Below the pieces are notes generated by a model that worked only from the letters and a program-made list of their open reading frames with translations, searched no databases and was not told the origin of the DNA. Source: Nocardioides speluncae (lineage in GTDB: Bacteria; Actinomycetota; Actinomycetes; Propionibacteriales; Nocardioidaceae). Taken from it: a DNA stretch of 64,000 nt. Shown here piece after piece: positions 24,244-31,280 of the stretch. The stretch covers positions 62,001 to 126,000 of the forward strand of contig NZ_QEOO01000051.1 of assembly GCF_003121585.1 (NCBI RefSeq). Reading direction: 5' to 3'. How positions within the stretch are numbered: position 1 is the first letter of the stretch; the number at the start of each line of letters is the position of its first letter. A program made the translations under genes and the position numbers.

Positions 24244-25308
24244 GTGACCCAGGAGTACGCCGCCGGGCCGGTCGCCGCGCTACGCCGGATCGCCTTCCTC
24301 CTGGAGCGTGGCCGCGAGGACACCTACAAGGTCAAGGCCTTCCGCAACGCCGCCGCGATCCTGATCCCGATGCCGCCGGCCGAGGTCGCGGCGCACGTCG
24401 AGGCGGGCACCCTCACCAGCCTGTCCGGGGTCGGTGCCAGCTCGGCCAAGGTGATCACGGCGGCGGTGCGCGGTGAGCTCCCCGAGCGATTGGCCGCCCT
24501 GGAGGCGGCGCACCCGGGTCCGCTGGTGCCCGGCGGCCGCGAGCTGCGAGCCGCCCTGAAGGGCGACCTGCACTGCCACTCAGACTGGTCCGACGGCGGC
24601 TCGCCGATCGAGGAGATGGCATTCACCGCGATCGAGCTCGGCCACGACTACCTGGTGCTGACCGACCACTCGCCGCGGCTGCGGGTCGCCAACGGCCTCA
24701 GCGTGGCCCGGCTGCAACGCCAGCTCGGCGTGATCGACGCGGTCAACGACCACCTGGTCTCGACAAGCTCGACCGGCGAAGGGTTCCGGCTGCTGAAGGG
24801 GATCGAGGTCGACATCCTCGACGACGGCGCGTTGGACCAGACCGAGGAGATGCTCGCCAAGCTCGACCTGCGCGTGGCCAGCGTCCACTCCAAGCTGGCC
24901 ATGGACTCCGCGCCGATGACCAAGCGGATGGTCGCCGCGATCCGCAACCCGCGAATGAACGTCCTCGGCCACTGCACCGGCCGGCTGGTCACCGGCAACC
25001 GCGGCACCCGCAAGCAGTCCCAGTTCGACGCGCGGGCGGTCTTCGAGGCCTGCGTGGAGTACGACGTCGCCGTCGAGATCAACTCGCGCCCCGAGCGCCG
25101 GGACCCGCCGACCAGGCTGCTGGAGCTGGCCCGCGACACCGGCTGCCTGTTCTCGATCGACAGCGACGCACACGCTCCGGGCCAGCTCGACTTCCTCGAC
25201 CACGGCTGTGCACGTGCCGAGGCCGCCGGGATCGAGCCCGAGCGGATCGTCAACACCTGGCCCGCGGATCGCCTGATGAAGTGGGCGAACCGTTGGCGAG
25301 ATGGCTAG
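24244..25308 (+). CDS. PHP-domain phosphoesterase with N-terminal helix-hairpin-helix
   Basis: 354 residues from GTG at 24244, chosen for AGGAGG at 24229-24234. The N-terminal 100 residues resemble the PolX N-terminal HhH region (YKVKAFRNAAAIL, then LTSLSGVGASSAKVI). The PHP domain follows with the metal ligands HCHSDWSDG, TDHSPRL, GIEVDIL, a histidine in ASVHSKLAM, GHCTG and the closing DSDAHAPGQ. No polymerase domain is present, so it is a stand-alone PHP enzyme, plausibly a DNA 3'-end processing phosphoesterase. A 19-bp GGTCTCGAC element is embedded near codon 171 as VSTSST. Confidence 0.88.
   Translation: MTQEYAAGPVAALRRIAFLLERGREDTYKVKAFRNAAAILIPMPPAEVAAHVEAGTLTSLSGVGASSAKVITAAVRGELPERLAALEAAHPGPLVPGGRELRAALKGDLHCHSDWSDGGSPIEEMAFTAIELGHDYLVLTDHSPRLRVANGLSVARLQRQLGVIDAVNDHLVSTSSTGEGFRLLKGIEVDILDDGALDQTEEMLAKLDLRVASVHSKLAMDSAPMTKRMVAAIRNPRMNVLGHCTGRLVTGNRGTRKQSQFDARAVFEACVEYDVAVEINSRPERRDPPTRLLELARDTGCLFSIDSDAHAPGQLDFLDHGCARAEAAGIEPERIVNTWPADRLMKWANRWRDG
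24756..24774. repeat. GGTCTCGACAAGCTCGACC element inside the PHP gene
   Basis: This 19-bp imperfect palindrome is identical to 62635-62653 in xdhC and shares its ends with the intergenic element at 8785-8829. Here it is read as VSTSST, within a loop between NDH and FRLLKGIEVDIL where I would expect fewer residues. The reading frame is kept. Confidence 0.75.
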
Positions 25309-25338
25309 CCTCTAGTTAACTCAGCGAGGAGGACCGCC

Positions 25339-25905
25339 ATGTCGTTCGACGCGGCTCCCGACGTCGAGGTACGTCGCTCCAAGCGGCGGCGACGCACCGT
25401 TTCGGCGTACCGCGACGGCGACAAGGTCGTGGTGATGATCCCTGCCACGATGTCCTCGCGGCAGGAAGCCGAGTGGGTGCAGACCATGGTCGCCCGGCTG
25501 GAGAAGGCCGAGGCGCGGCGCCGGCCGAGCGACGAGCAGCTACTCAAGCGGGCGGTGGAGCTGAGCGACCAGTACCTCGGCGGGCTTGCGAGGCCGGAGT
25601 CGGTGCGCTGGGCGGAGAACCAGAAGTCACGCTGGGGCTCGTGTACGCCCGGGGACCGTTCGATCCGCCTGTCGTCCCGGCTCCAGGGGATGCCGTCCTG
25701 GGTGGTCGACTACGTCTTGATTCACGAGCTGGCGCACCTGCTCGAGCACGGCCACGACGCGCGGTTCTGGGCCTGGGTCGACAAGTACCCCAAGGCCGAG
25801 CGGGCCAAGGGCTACCTGCTCGGCTTCTCCGCTGCCGCCCACCTCGACCCACCGCCTGACGACGTCGACGGCACCGACGGCGCCGAAGACATCGACGTCG
25901 ACTAG
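25339..25905 (+). CDS. YgjP-like M48-type metallopeptidase domain protein
   Basis: 188 residues from ATG at 25339, with GAGGAGG ahead of it. The core SRWGSCTPGDRSIRLSSRL followed by VDYVLIHELAHLLEHGHDARFW (near 125-146) is the YgjP/DUF45 signature, with a zinc-binding HELAH motif plus a downstream His. Such proteins are cytoplasmic, and their substrates are mostly unknown. The acidic C-terminus (DDVDGTDGAEDIDVD) is not conserved. The stop overlaps the convergent membrane-protein gene by 4 bp. Confidence 0.88.
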   Translation: MSFDAAPDVEVRRSKRRRRTVSAYRDGDKVVVMIPATMSSRQEAEWVQTMVARLEKAEARRRPSDEQLLKRAVELSDQYLGGLARPESVRWAENQKSRWGSCTPGDRSIRLSSRLQGMPSWVVDYVLIHELAHLLEHGHDARFWAWVDKYPKAERAKGYLLGFSAAAHLDPPPDDVDGTDGAEDIDVD

Positions 25906-26687
25906 CGACGGGGCGGCTGCTGCCACGGAGGCTGCTGCGGTTGCGGCTGCTGCTGGGGAGGCTGCTGCCAGCCCTGCTGCGGTGGCTGCCAGTTGTGCTG
26001 CGGCTGCTGCCACTGCTGCTGGTGCGCCTGCTGATAGGGCTGTTGGTACGGCTGCTGCTGGCGGGGTGGCGGCTGCTGCTCTCCGCGGATCGACCTCGAG
26101 ATCGCGCCCTTCACCTTGCCGATCGCGTAGAGCCCGAACGCCCCGATCGTGGTCGCGACGACCAGGCCGATCAGTACGCCGGCGTAGTCGCTGGAGTCCG
26201 GGTCCATGAAGTCGTACAGCGCCTCGCCGTTGGCGGTGTAGGCCACCAGGTAGAGCGAAGGCACCACCAGCCACGGCAGCGGGTGCCAGAAGCGGACCCG
26301 GTTCTGGCTGCGGCCGACGAAGCACCAGTCGACGAAGGCCAGCAGCGGTGTGATCACATGGGTCAGCAGGTCCTTGGCCTCAGAGGTGTCGCCGGCGATC
26401 ACCCCGATGTAGGTGCAGCCGACCACCATCAGCAGCAGCGTCATCGCACCCCGCGGCAGGTTGGTGAGCGGCTCCTTGCCGGTGGCCAGCCCGAGCACCA
26501 GCCCGTACGCCGCGACGAGGGCGTACACGATCCCGGCCAGCAGGTTTCCCGACTGGGTGAGGAACATCAGGTCGTCGCTGTCGACGGAGGCACCGTAGAG
26601 GAACCAGCCGGTCAGGGCGCTGGCGGCGATCCCGCCGCGCCAGAGGAATGTGCCGATCACGGCGAGCGGGTGGATCCGGAGCTCCAT
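25902..26687 (-). CDS. Pr6Pr-type integral membrane protein with Gln/Pro-rich tail
   Basis: 261 residues from ATG at 26687. About six hydrophobic segments lie between residues 8 and 195, including LAFVDWCFVGRSQNRVRFWHPLPWLVVPSLYL. That Pro/Trp-rich stretch is typical of the Pr6Pr (FAR-17a/AIG1-like) membrane family. The C-terminal 65 residues are almost only Gln, Pro and Trp in repeated QQPYQQ/WQQP motifs, probably a flexible cytoplasmic tail. Function unknown. The tail is low-complexity and its DNA is repetitive, so its length may vary. Confidence 0.75.
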   Translation of the reverse strand: MELRIHPLAVIGTFLWRGGIAASALTGWFLYGASVDSDDLMFLTQSGNLLAGIVYALVAAYGLVLGLATGKEPLTNLPRGAMTLLLMVVGCTYIGVIAGDTSEAKDLLTHVITPLLAFVDWCFVGRSQNRVRFWHPLPWLVVPSLYLVAYTANGEALYDFMDPDSSDYAGVLIGLVVATTIGAFGLYAIGKVKGAISRSIRGEQQPPPRQQQPYQQPYQQAHQQQWQQPQHNWQPPQQGWQQPPQQQPQPQQPPWQQPPRR

Positions 26688-26693
26688 GGCCGC

Positions 26694-27236
26694 TTAACCT
26701 ACCCGGGCGTGGGCGAGCGCAATCAGTTCGACCAGCTCCGGCTCGTCGGTGGGCGGCGCGTCGGCGCGCCACCAGCGGACGTCCAACGACTCCTCACTGA
26801 CCGCGTGTACGACGTCGGCCGGCGCGACCGCGACGTACCTGACGTCGAGGTGGTGGACGGTGCCGCGGGGATCGCAGAACGGCACCGCATGCTCGCTGAG
26901 CTGGACCGGAACCGGGTCGAGCGCCAGCCCGGCGAGGCCGGACTCTTCGGCGGCCTCGCGGCCCGCGGCGCCGGCCAGGGTGCTGTCGCCGGGCTCGCAG
27001 TGCCCGCCGAGCTGGAACCACTGCCGGGCCTTGGCGTGCAGTGTCAGCAGCACCTCGCCGGAGTCGGCGGAGAGCACCAGGCAGCTTGCGGTCAGGTGGT
27101 CGGGGAAGCAGGCACGCGTCATTGCGGTCGGCTCGGCGACCAGGTGGGCGACGTACCGCTGCCGGAGGCGTTCTTGGGCAGCGGTCGGCGCCGGCCAGTC
27201 CTGCAGCGTGGCCAGCGCGTCGGCGTGCAGCGTCAC
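26694..27236 (-). CDS. NUDIX hydrolase
   Basis: 180 residues from ATG at 27236, overlapping the stop of the upstream gene by 4 bp. The Nudix box runs from GGHCEPGDSTLAGAAGREAAEESGL, with the REXXEE core intact. LTASCLVLSADSGEVLLTLHAKARQWFQLGG before it is typical of small Nudix domains of unknown substrate. Translational coupling suggests a shared role with, or at least co-expression with, the DUF2342 protein. Confidence 0.88.
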   Translation of the reverse strand: MTLHADALATLQDWPAPTAAQERLRQRYVAHLVAEPTAMTRACFPDHLTASCLVLSADSGEVLLTLHAKARQWFQLGGHCEPGDSTLAGAAGREAAEESGLAGLALDPVPVQLSEHAVPFCDPRGTVHHLDVRYVAVAPADVVHAVSEESLDVRWWRADAPPTDEPELVELIALAHARVG

Positions 27237-28612
27237 TCGGTCGGCTTCTCCGGCTCGTCGCCCTTGTCAGCGTCCAGCAGCTTGGCCAGCTCGGCGTCGA
27301 AGTCCTCCTCGCTCATCGACTCCGGCGTGCTGACGTCCTCGCGGAAGCCGAGCGGGTCGTCGAGGTCGGCGGCGGTGGGCAGCAGGTCGGGGTGCAGCCA
27401 GACCGCGTCGCGGGCCTCCACGCCCTGCCGGGTCCGCAGCGAGCCCCACAGCGTCGAGGCGTCGCGCAGCCGGCGCGGCCGCAGCTCCAGGCCGACCAGC
27501 GAGGCGAAGGTCTGCTCGGCCGGACCGCCGGCCGCGCGGCGGCGGCGTACTGCCTCTTGCAGCTTGGTCGCGGCGGGCATCCGCTCCGCGGTGGCCTGGC
27601 TGACCACCTCGTCGACCCAGCCCTCGACCAGCGCCAGCGTGGTCTCCAGCCGCTGCAGCGCGGCCTCCTGGGCGGGCGACTTCTTCAGGTCGAACAGGCC
27701 GCCGTCCATCGCCTGCTGCATCGAGCTCGGGTCCATCGGGTTGATGCCGCGCAGCTGCTCCTCGATGGCGTCGGTGTTGATCTCGATGCCGCGGGCGTAG
27801 TCGGCGACGGCGCCGATCAGGTGGTCGCGCAGCCACGGCACGTGGGCGAACAGCCGCTGGTGGGCGGCCTCGCGGAGCGCGAGGTAGAGGAGTACGTCGT
27901 CCTCGGAGACGTCGAGCCCCTCGGCGAACGCCTTCACGTTGACCGGGACCAGCGCGGCCCGGCCGGCCGGGCCCAGCGGCAGCCCGACGTCGGACGCGGT
28001 CAGCACCTCGCCGGCGAGCGCGGCCAGCCCGGAGCCGAGCTGGGTGGCGACCATCATCCCGGTCGCCTTGCCGATGATGCCCATCAGCGGGCCGGTCAGC
28101 TCGCGCGCCTCCTCGGGCAGCGCGCTCCCGAGCGCGTTGACGGCCTGGCCGGCGACCGGCTCGACCAGCACCTTCCAGACGTCGGTGGTGCCGATGATCC
28201 ACTCGGCCCGGCTCCAGGCCGCCGTACCGCTGACGCCGGAGGCGAACTCGGTCGCCTCGTCGAGCCAGTGGTCGGCCAGCCGGACCGCGTCGGCCACGGC
28301 GTCCTGCTGCTTCTGGGTCGGCGACGGGTCGGGCTGCTGAGCCGCGCCCTTGCGCGCCATGTCGACGACGTACGTCCAGTTGATCGGGCCGTCATGGGGC
28401 TGCATGAGGGACTGGATCTGGCCGAAGAGGCCGGCGATGTCACCCATCCCGCCCATGTTCGCGGGGTCGGCGGTGAACCCGACGGAGCCGCCTGTGCTCT
28501 TGCCGGGACCTTGCGTGAAGCCCTGGCTGAACATCTCGAAGATCTGCTCGAACGGGGTGCCCTTGAACGGGTTCTGGGGCTCGTCAGGGCCGTCACCCGG
28601 TTTGTCACTCAT
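27233..28612 (-). CDS. Zinc-dependent metalloprotease-like protein (DUF2342)
   Basis: 459 residues from ATG at 28612. Long helical protein with GPAGRAALVPVNVKAFAEGL, LREAAHQRLFAHVPWL (about 258-273) and DLRRPRRL-like basic segments. This is the actinobacterial DUF2342/F420-associated hydrolase family, Rv3195 type. The REAAH segment takes the place of a gluzincin HExxH, with Arg instead of the first His. Proteolytic activity is therefore assumed from the family name rather than shown by residues. The C-terminus is acidic. It heads the operon with the Nudix gene and is divergent from moaE. Confidence 0.8.
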   Translation of the reverse strand: MSDKPGDGPDEPQNPFKGTPFEQIFEMFSQGFTQGPGKSTGGSVGFTADPANMGGMGDIAGLFGQIQSLMQPHDGPINWTYVVDMARKGAAQQPDPSPTQKQQDAVADAVRLADHWLDEATEFASGVSGTAAWSRAEWIIGTTDVWKVLVEPVAGQAVNALGSALPEEARELTGPLMGIIGKATGMMVATQLGSGLAALAGEVLTASDVGLPLGPAGRAALVPVNVKAFAEGLDVSEDDVLLYLALREAAHQRLFAHVPWLRDHLIGAVADYARGIEINTDAIEEQLRGINPMDPSSMQQAMDGGLFDLKKSPAQEAALQRLETTLALVEGWVDEVVSQATAERMPAATKLQEAVRRRRAAGGPAEQTFASLVGLELRPRRLRDASTLWGSLRTRQGVEARDAVWLHPDLLPTAADLDDPLGFREDVSTPESMSEEDFDAELAKLLDADKGDEPEKPTE

Positions 28613-28670
28613 GCCTCCAAACTACTCGCCGACCGCAACATCAGCGGGCGTGACCACTAGGCTCGGTCGG

Positions 28671-29096
28671 GTGTCCACTGTGGTTCGGCTGGTCGGCCTG
28701 CGCGAGACGGCGCTCGATGTCGGTGAGGTCGTCGACGCGCTCGGCGACGACGGCGCGGGTGGGCTGACGCTGTTCGTGGGCCGGGTGCGCGACCACGACG
28801 GCGGCCGATCGGTCACCGGCCTCGACTACTCCGCGCACCCCGCTGCCCTCGACCGGCTTCGCGATGTGTGCGAGGCGGTCGCCGCCGAGTACGACGTGTA
28901 CGGCGTGGCCGCCGTACACCGGGTCGGGACGCTCGCCATCGGCGACGCGGCTGTAGTTGTCGCCACCACCGCCGCCCACCGCGGCGTCGCCTTCGACGCC
29001 TCCCGCGCCCTGATCGACCGGCTCAAGGCCGAGGTCCCGATCTGGAAGCACCAGCTCTTCGCCGACGGCACCGACGAGTGGGTCGGTACGCCGTAA
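28671..29096 (+). CDS. moaE: Molybdopterin synthase catalytic subunit MoaE
   Basis: 141 residues from GTG at 28671; the frame is open upstream but only as antisense to the DUF2342 gene. GLTLFVGRVRDHDGG, LDYSAHPAA, VHRVGTLAIGDAAVVVATTAAHR and LKAEVPIWKHQLFADG are the conserved MoaE blocks, including the catalytic Lys of LKAEVPIWK. It transfers sulfur from thiocarboxylated MoaD to precursor Z. No moaD is adjacent. Its stop is followed at once by the leader of repeat array 3. Confidence 0.95.
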   Translation: MSTVVRLVGLRETALDVGEVVDALGDDGAGGLTLFVGRVRDHDGGRSVTGLDYSAHPAALDRLRDVCEAVAAEYDVYGVAAVHRVGTLAIGDAAVVVATTAAHRGVAFDASRALIDRLKAEVPIWKHQLFADGTDEWVGTP

Positions 29097-29111
29097 CGCG
29101 CCAGCGGAGCC

Positions 29112-29157
29112 CCGGGTCGACATCAGCCTTCGCGAGCTCAGACTGATGCTGACCCGG
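29112..29157. other. Leader hairpin of repeat array 3
   Basis: CCGGGTC-GA-CATCAG (29112-29126) pairs with CTGATG-CT-GACCCGG (29143-29157), with one 2-base internal mismatch, around a 16-nt loop containing TTCGCGAGCTCA. The flank 29099-29117 and the loop core match array 1. The distal stem is CATCAG/CTGATG here against GGCTCCG/CGGAGCC there, so pairing rather than sequence is kept. Confidence 0.75.
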
Positions 29158-29322
29158 CCCGTGTTGACGCCTGACACCGCCGACCCGGCCGGTCTTCACG
29201 CGTGACATCGGTGACCCGGCCCGTCTTGACGGTGCCTCTGTGAACAAGGGCCGGGTCGGCATGCCCAGGCGTGAAGACCGGCCGGGTCGGCGTGGCCAGG
29301 CGTGAACACGGGCCGGGTCGGC
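29151..29322. repeat. Mirror repeat array 3 (3 forward + 3 reverse units)
   Basis: Forward units GACCCGGCC(C/G)GTSTTSAC begin at 29151, 29182 and 29213, each 31 bp apart. Reverse units end at 29260, 29291 and 29322, also 31 bp apart. Outer and middle units match their mirror partners. The second forward unit has the variant CCGGCCGGTCTTC, and its mirror partner at 29268-29291 has the exact complement (GAAGACCGGCCGG). The array lies between moaE and a small membrane-protein gene, both on the plus strand. Confidence 0.9.
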
Positions 29323-29335
29323 TTAGCCTGAGCGG

Positions 29336-29569
29336 GTGAGCGTGCTGCTGTGGCTGGTGCCGCCCGTCGTTGTCACCCTGGTCGCGATGGCCTGGGTGAC
29401 GTGGCTGGGCCGCGCGGGTCGAGGCGAGGTGGATCCGGACGTGGCGATCGCCCGGCTGGCCACTGCGCTGCGGCGCGAGCACCCGGGTCAGCGCACGCCG
29501 CCGCCGGCCGTACGACGCGACCGCAGCACCGGCATCGCCGTCCGCCCATCCCGCGCCACGCGGCCCTGA
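29336..29569 (+). CDS. Small single-pass membrane protein
   Basis: 77 residues from GTG at 29336. One hydrophobic segment (MSVLLWLVPPVVVTLVAMAWVTWL, about 1-24) precedes a basic, Pro/Arg-rich cytoplasmic tail. It is tucked between repeat array 3 and the PDZ protease gene, 38 bp ahead of the latter. No family function is recognised. A similarly placed short membrane ORF before the PDZ protease is common, from memory, in related actinobacteria. Confidence 0.65.
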   Translation: MSVLLWLVPPVVVTLVAMAWVTWLGRAGRGEVDPDVAIARLATALRREHPGQRTPPPAVRRDRSTGIAVRPSRATRP

Positions 29570-29607
29570 CACCTGAGTACTTGCCACGCAGTGAGAGGCT
29601 TGGCCGC

Positions 29608-30657
29608 ATGACTCGCCGAACTCTCGCGGGCCTGATCGCCGTCGCGCTGCTGTTCGGCCTGTGGCTCGCCGCTCTCGTGCTGCCGCTGCCGTATGTCACC
29701 TACTCGCCCGGCATCACGGTCGACGTGCTGGCCGAGGATCAGGGCAAGGAGATCATCCAGGTCAACGGACACAAGACCTACCGCGACGACGGCGAGATCC
29801 GGATGACCACCGTCTACGTCACCCAGCGGGAGGCGCACATCTCGCTGTTCGAGGTGATGCGGGCGTGGATGAACGACGAGCGGGCGGTGGTGCCGTTCGA
29901 CTCGGTCTACCGCGAGGGGCAGACCCAGGACGAGGACGAGACCGAGTCCGCCGTACAGATGGTCTCCTCGCAGGACGCCGCGATCGCGGCCGCGCTGCGC
30001 GAGCTCAAGGTCAAGGTGACGGCGGTGACCGAGGTGCTCAGCGTGTCCAGCGACATGCCCGCTGACGGCAAGCTCAAGGTCCGCGACCAGATCGTGTCGG
30101 TCAACGGCAAGGCGGTGGACTCGCCCGACGACATCATCAAGGCCGTGGAGGGTACGCCGGCCGGCAAGCAGGTCACCTTCCAGGTCAGGCGCAAGGACGC
30201 CGTCAAGAAGGTCGCGATCAAGCCCGAGAAGACCGAGGACGGGCCGAAGGTCGGCATCATCACCGGCCCCGGCTACGACTTCCCGTTCGACGTCTCGGTC
30301 GACATCCCCGACAGCATCGGCGGCCCGAGCGCGGGCCTGATGTTCTCGCTGGCCATCTACGACACACTGACCCCCGGCTCGCTGACCGACGGCGAGATCG
30401 TCGCCGGCACCGGCACCATCGACGGCGAGGGCAAGGTCGGCAGCATCGGCGGCATCCAGCAGAAGATCGTGGCCGCGCGGAAGTCCGGCGCCCGGCTGTT
30501 CATGGTGCCGCCGGACAACTGCGACGACGCGATCGGCGCCCAGAACGGCGACATGCGGCTGGTGAAGGCGACGACGATGCACGACGCCCTGAACGCGATC
30601 AAGTCCTGGGTGAAGGACCACGATGCCGAGCTGCCGACCTGCACGACGAAGGGATGA
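29608..30657 (+). CDS. PDZ-domain Lon-type serine protease (YlbL-like)
   Basis: 349 residues from ATG at 29608. An N-terminal membrane anchor (LIAVALLFGLWLAALVLPL) is followed by an extracellular region, a PDZ domain (KLKVRDQIVSVNGKAV, about 155-225), then a Lon-type S16 catalytic domain. The catalytic Ser is in GGPSAGLMF and the Lys in IDGEGKVGSIGGIQQKI. It matches Rv3194c in length and order. Family members process or degrade envelope proteins. The next two genes follow with a 5-bp gap and a 4-bp overlap, forming an operon. Confidence 0.93.
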   Translation: MTRRTLAGLIAVALLFGLWLAALVLPLPYVTYSPGITVDVLAEDQGKEIIQVNGHKTYRDDGEIRMTTVYVTQREAHISLFEVMRAWMNDERAVVPFDSVYREGQTQDEDETESAVQMVSSQDAAIAAALRELKVKVTAVTEVLSVSSDMPADGKLKVRDQIVSVNGKAVDSPDDIIKAVEGTPAGKQVTFQVRRKDAVKKVAIKPEKTEDGPKVGIITGPGYDFPFDVSVDIPDSIGGPSAGLMFSLAIYDTLTPGSLTDGEIVAGTGTIDGEGKVGSIGGIQQKIVAARKSGARLFMVPPDNCDDAIGAQNGDMRLVKATTMHDALNAIKSWVKDHDAELPTCTTKG

Positions 30658-30662
30658 CCTGC

Positions 30663-31280
30663 GTGAGTGAAGCCGAGCCACCGGAGCTGCGTGAGGACCT
30701 GCTCGACGACCTCGACAGTGACCCGGCGCTCGCCGCCGCCGTCCTGGAGATCGAGTCGCACATCGCCGACGCCGGCTGGGACCAGCCGGCCCGGCTCTAC
30801 GCGCTGGTCGAGACCGCGCGGCTGGTCGAGCACGAGCCGCGGCTGGCCGCGGCGATGGGTCTGGACAGCTCGGCCGCGCGCGGCTCGCTGACGCCCGTCG
30901 AGCAGGACGAGCTGCCGCTGGACCAGCCGCTCGAGGACGTGCTGACCTCGATCGCCTGGCCGGACGGGGTCGCCGGCTGTGCGGCGGTGGTGGAGCGGCT
31001 GGTGCTGCCGCCCGGCGCGGACTCCGAGATCCCGGACGACCGCGAGGGTGCGACGGCGTACGCCGCGGAGCACCCGGACCGGCAGGAGGTGCGGATGGTG
31101 GCCGGCGTGACCCGCGCGGGCGCGACGTACTGCGCGCTGCGGCTGCGTGCCCACGACGACGACCAGTCGGTGGTCGGTGGCTCCGAGCTGGTCCCCGCGC
31201 TGCTCGAGCTGCTGCGGGCGACCTTCGACGACTCCGATGAACAGACTGACCAGGCCGATGAGGACGGTAGGACGCGATGA
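30663..31280 (+). CDS. PPA1309 family protein
   Basis: 205 residues from GTG at 30663, chosen because AAGGG at 30649-30653 is properly spaced for it; an ATG at 30654 would have none. The acidic, Leu/Ala-rich sequence has AWPDGVAGCAAVVERLVLPP and DRQEVRMVAGVTRAGATYCALRLR. This matches the PPA1309 family as I recall it, small actinobacterial proteins always beside UPF0182 and the PDZ protease. Function unknown; cytoplasmic. It overlaps the following gene by 4 bp. Confidence 0.82.
   Translation: MSEAEPPELREDLLDDLDSDPALAAAVLEIESHIADAGWDQPARLYALVETARLVEHEPRLAAAMGLDSSAARGSLTPVEQDELPLDQPLEDVLTSIAWPDGVAGCAAVVERLVLPPGADSEIPDDREGATAYAAEHPDRQEVRMVAGVTRAGATYCALRLRAHDDDQSVVGGSELVPALLELLRATFDDSDEQTDQADEDGRTR

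Noticed and set aside
25921..26080. Triplet repeat expansion in the plus strand near the YgjP gene
   Set aside because: The CTG/CAG-rich tract is the coding sequence of the Gln/Pro-rich tail of the minus-strand membrane protein.
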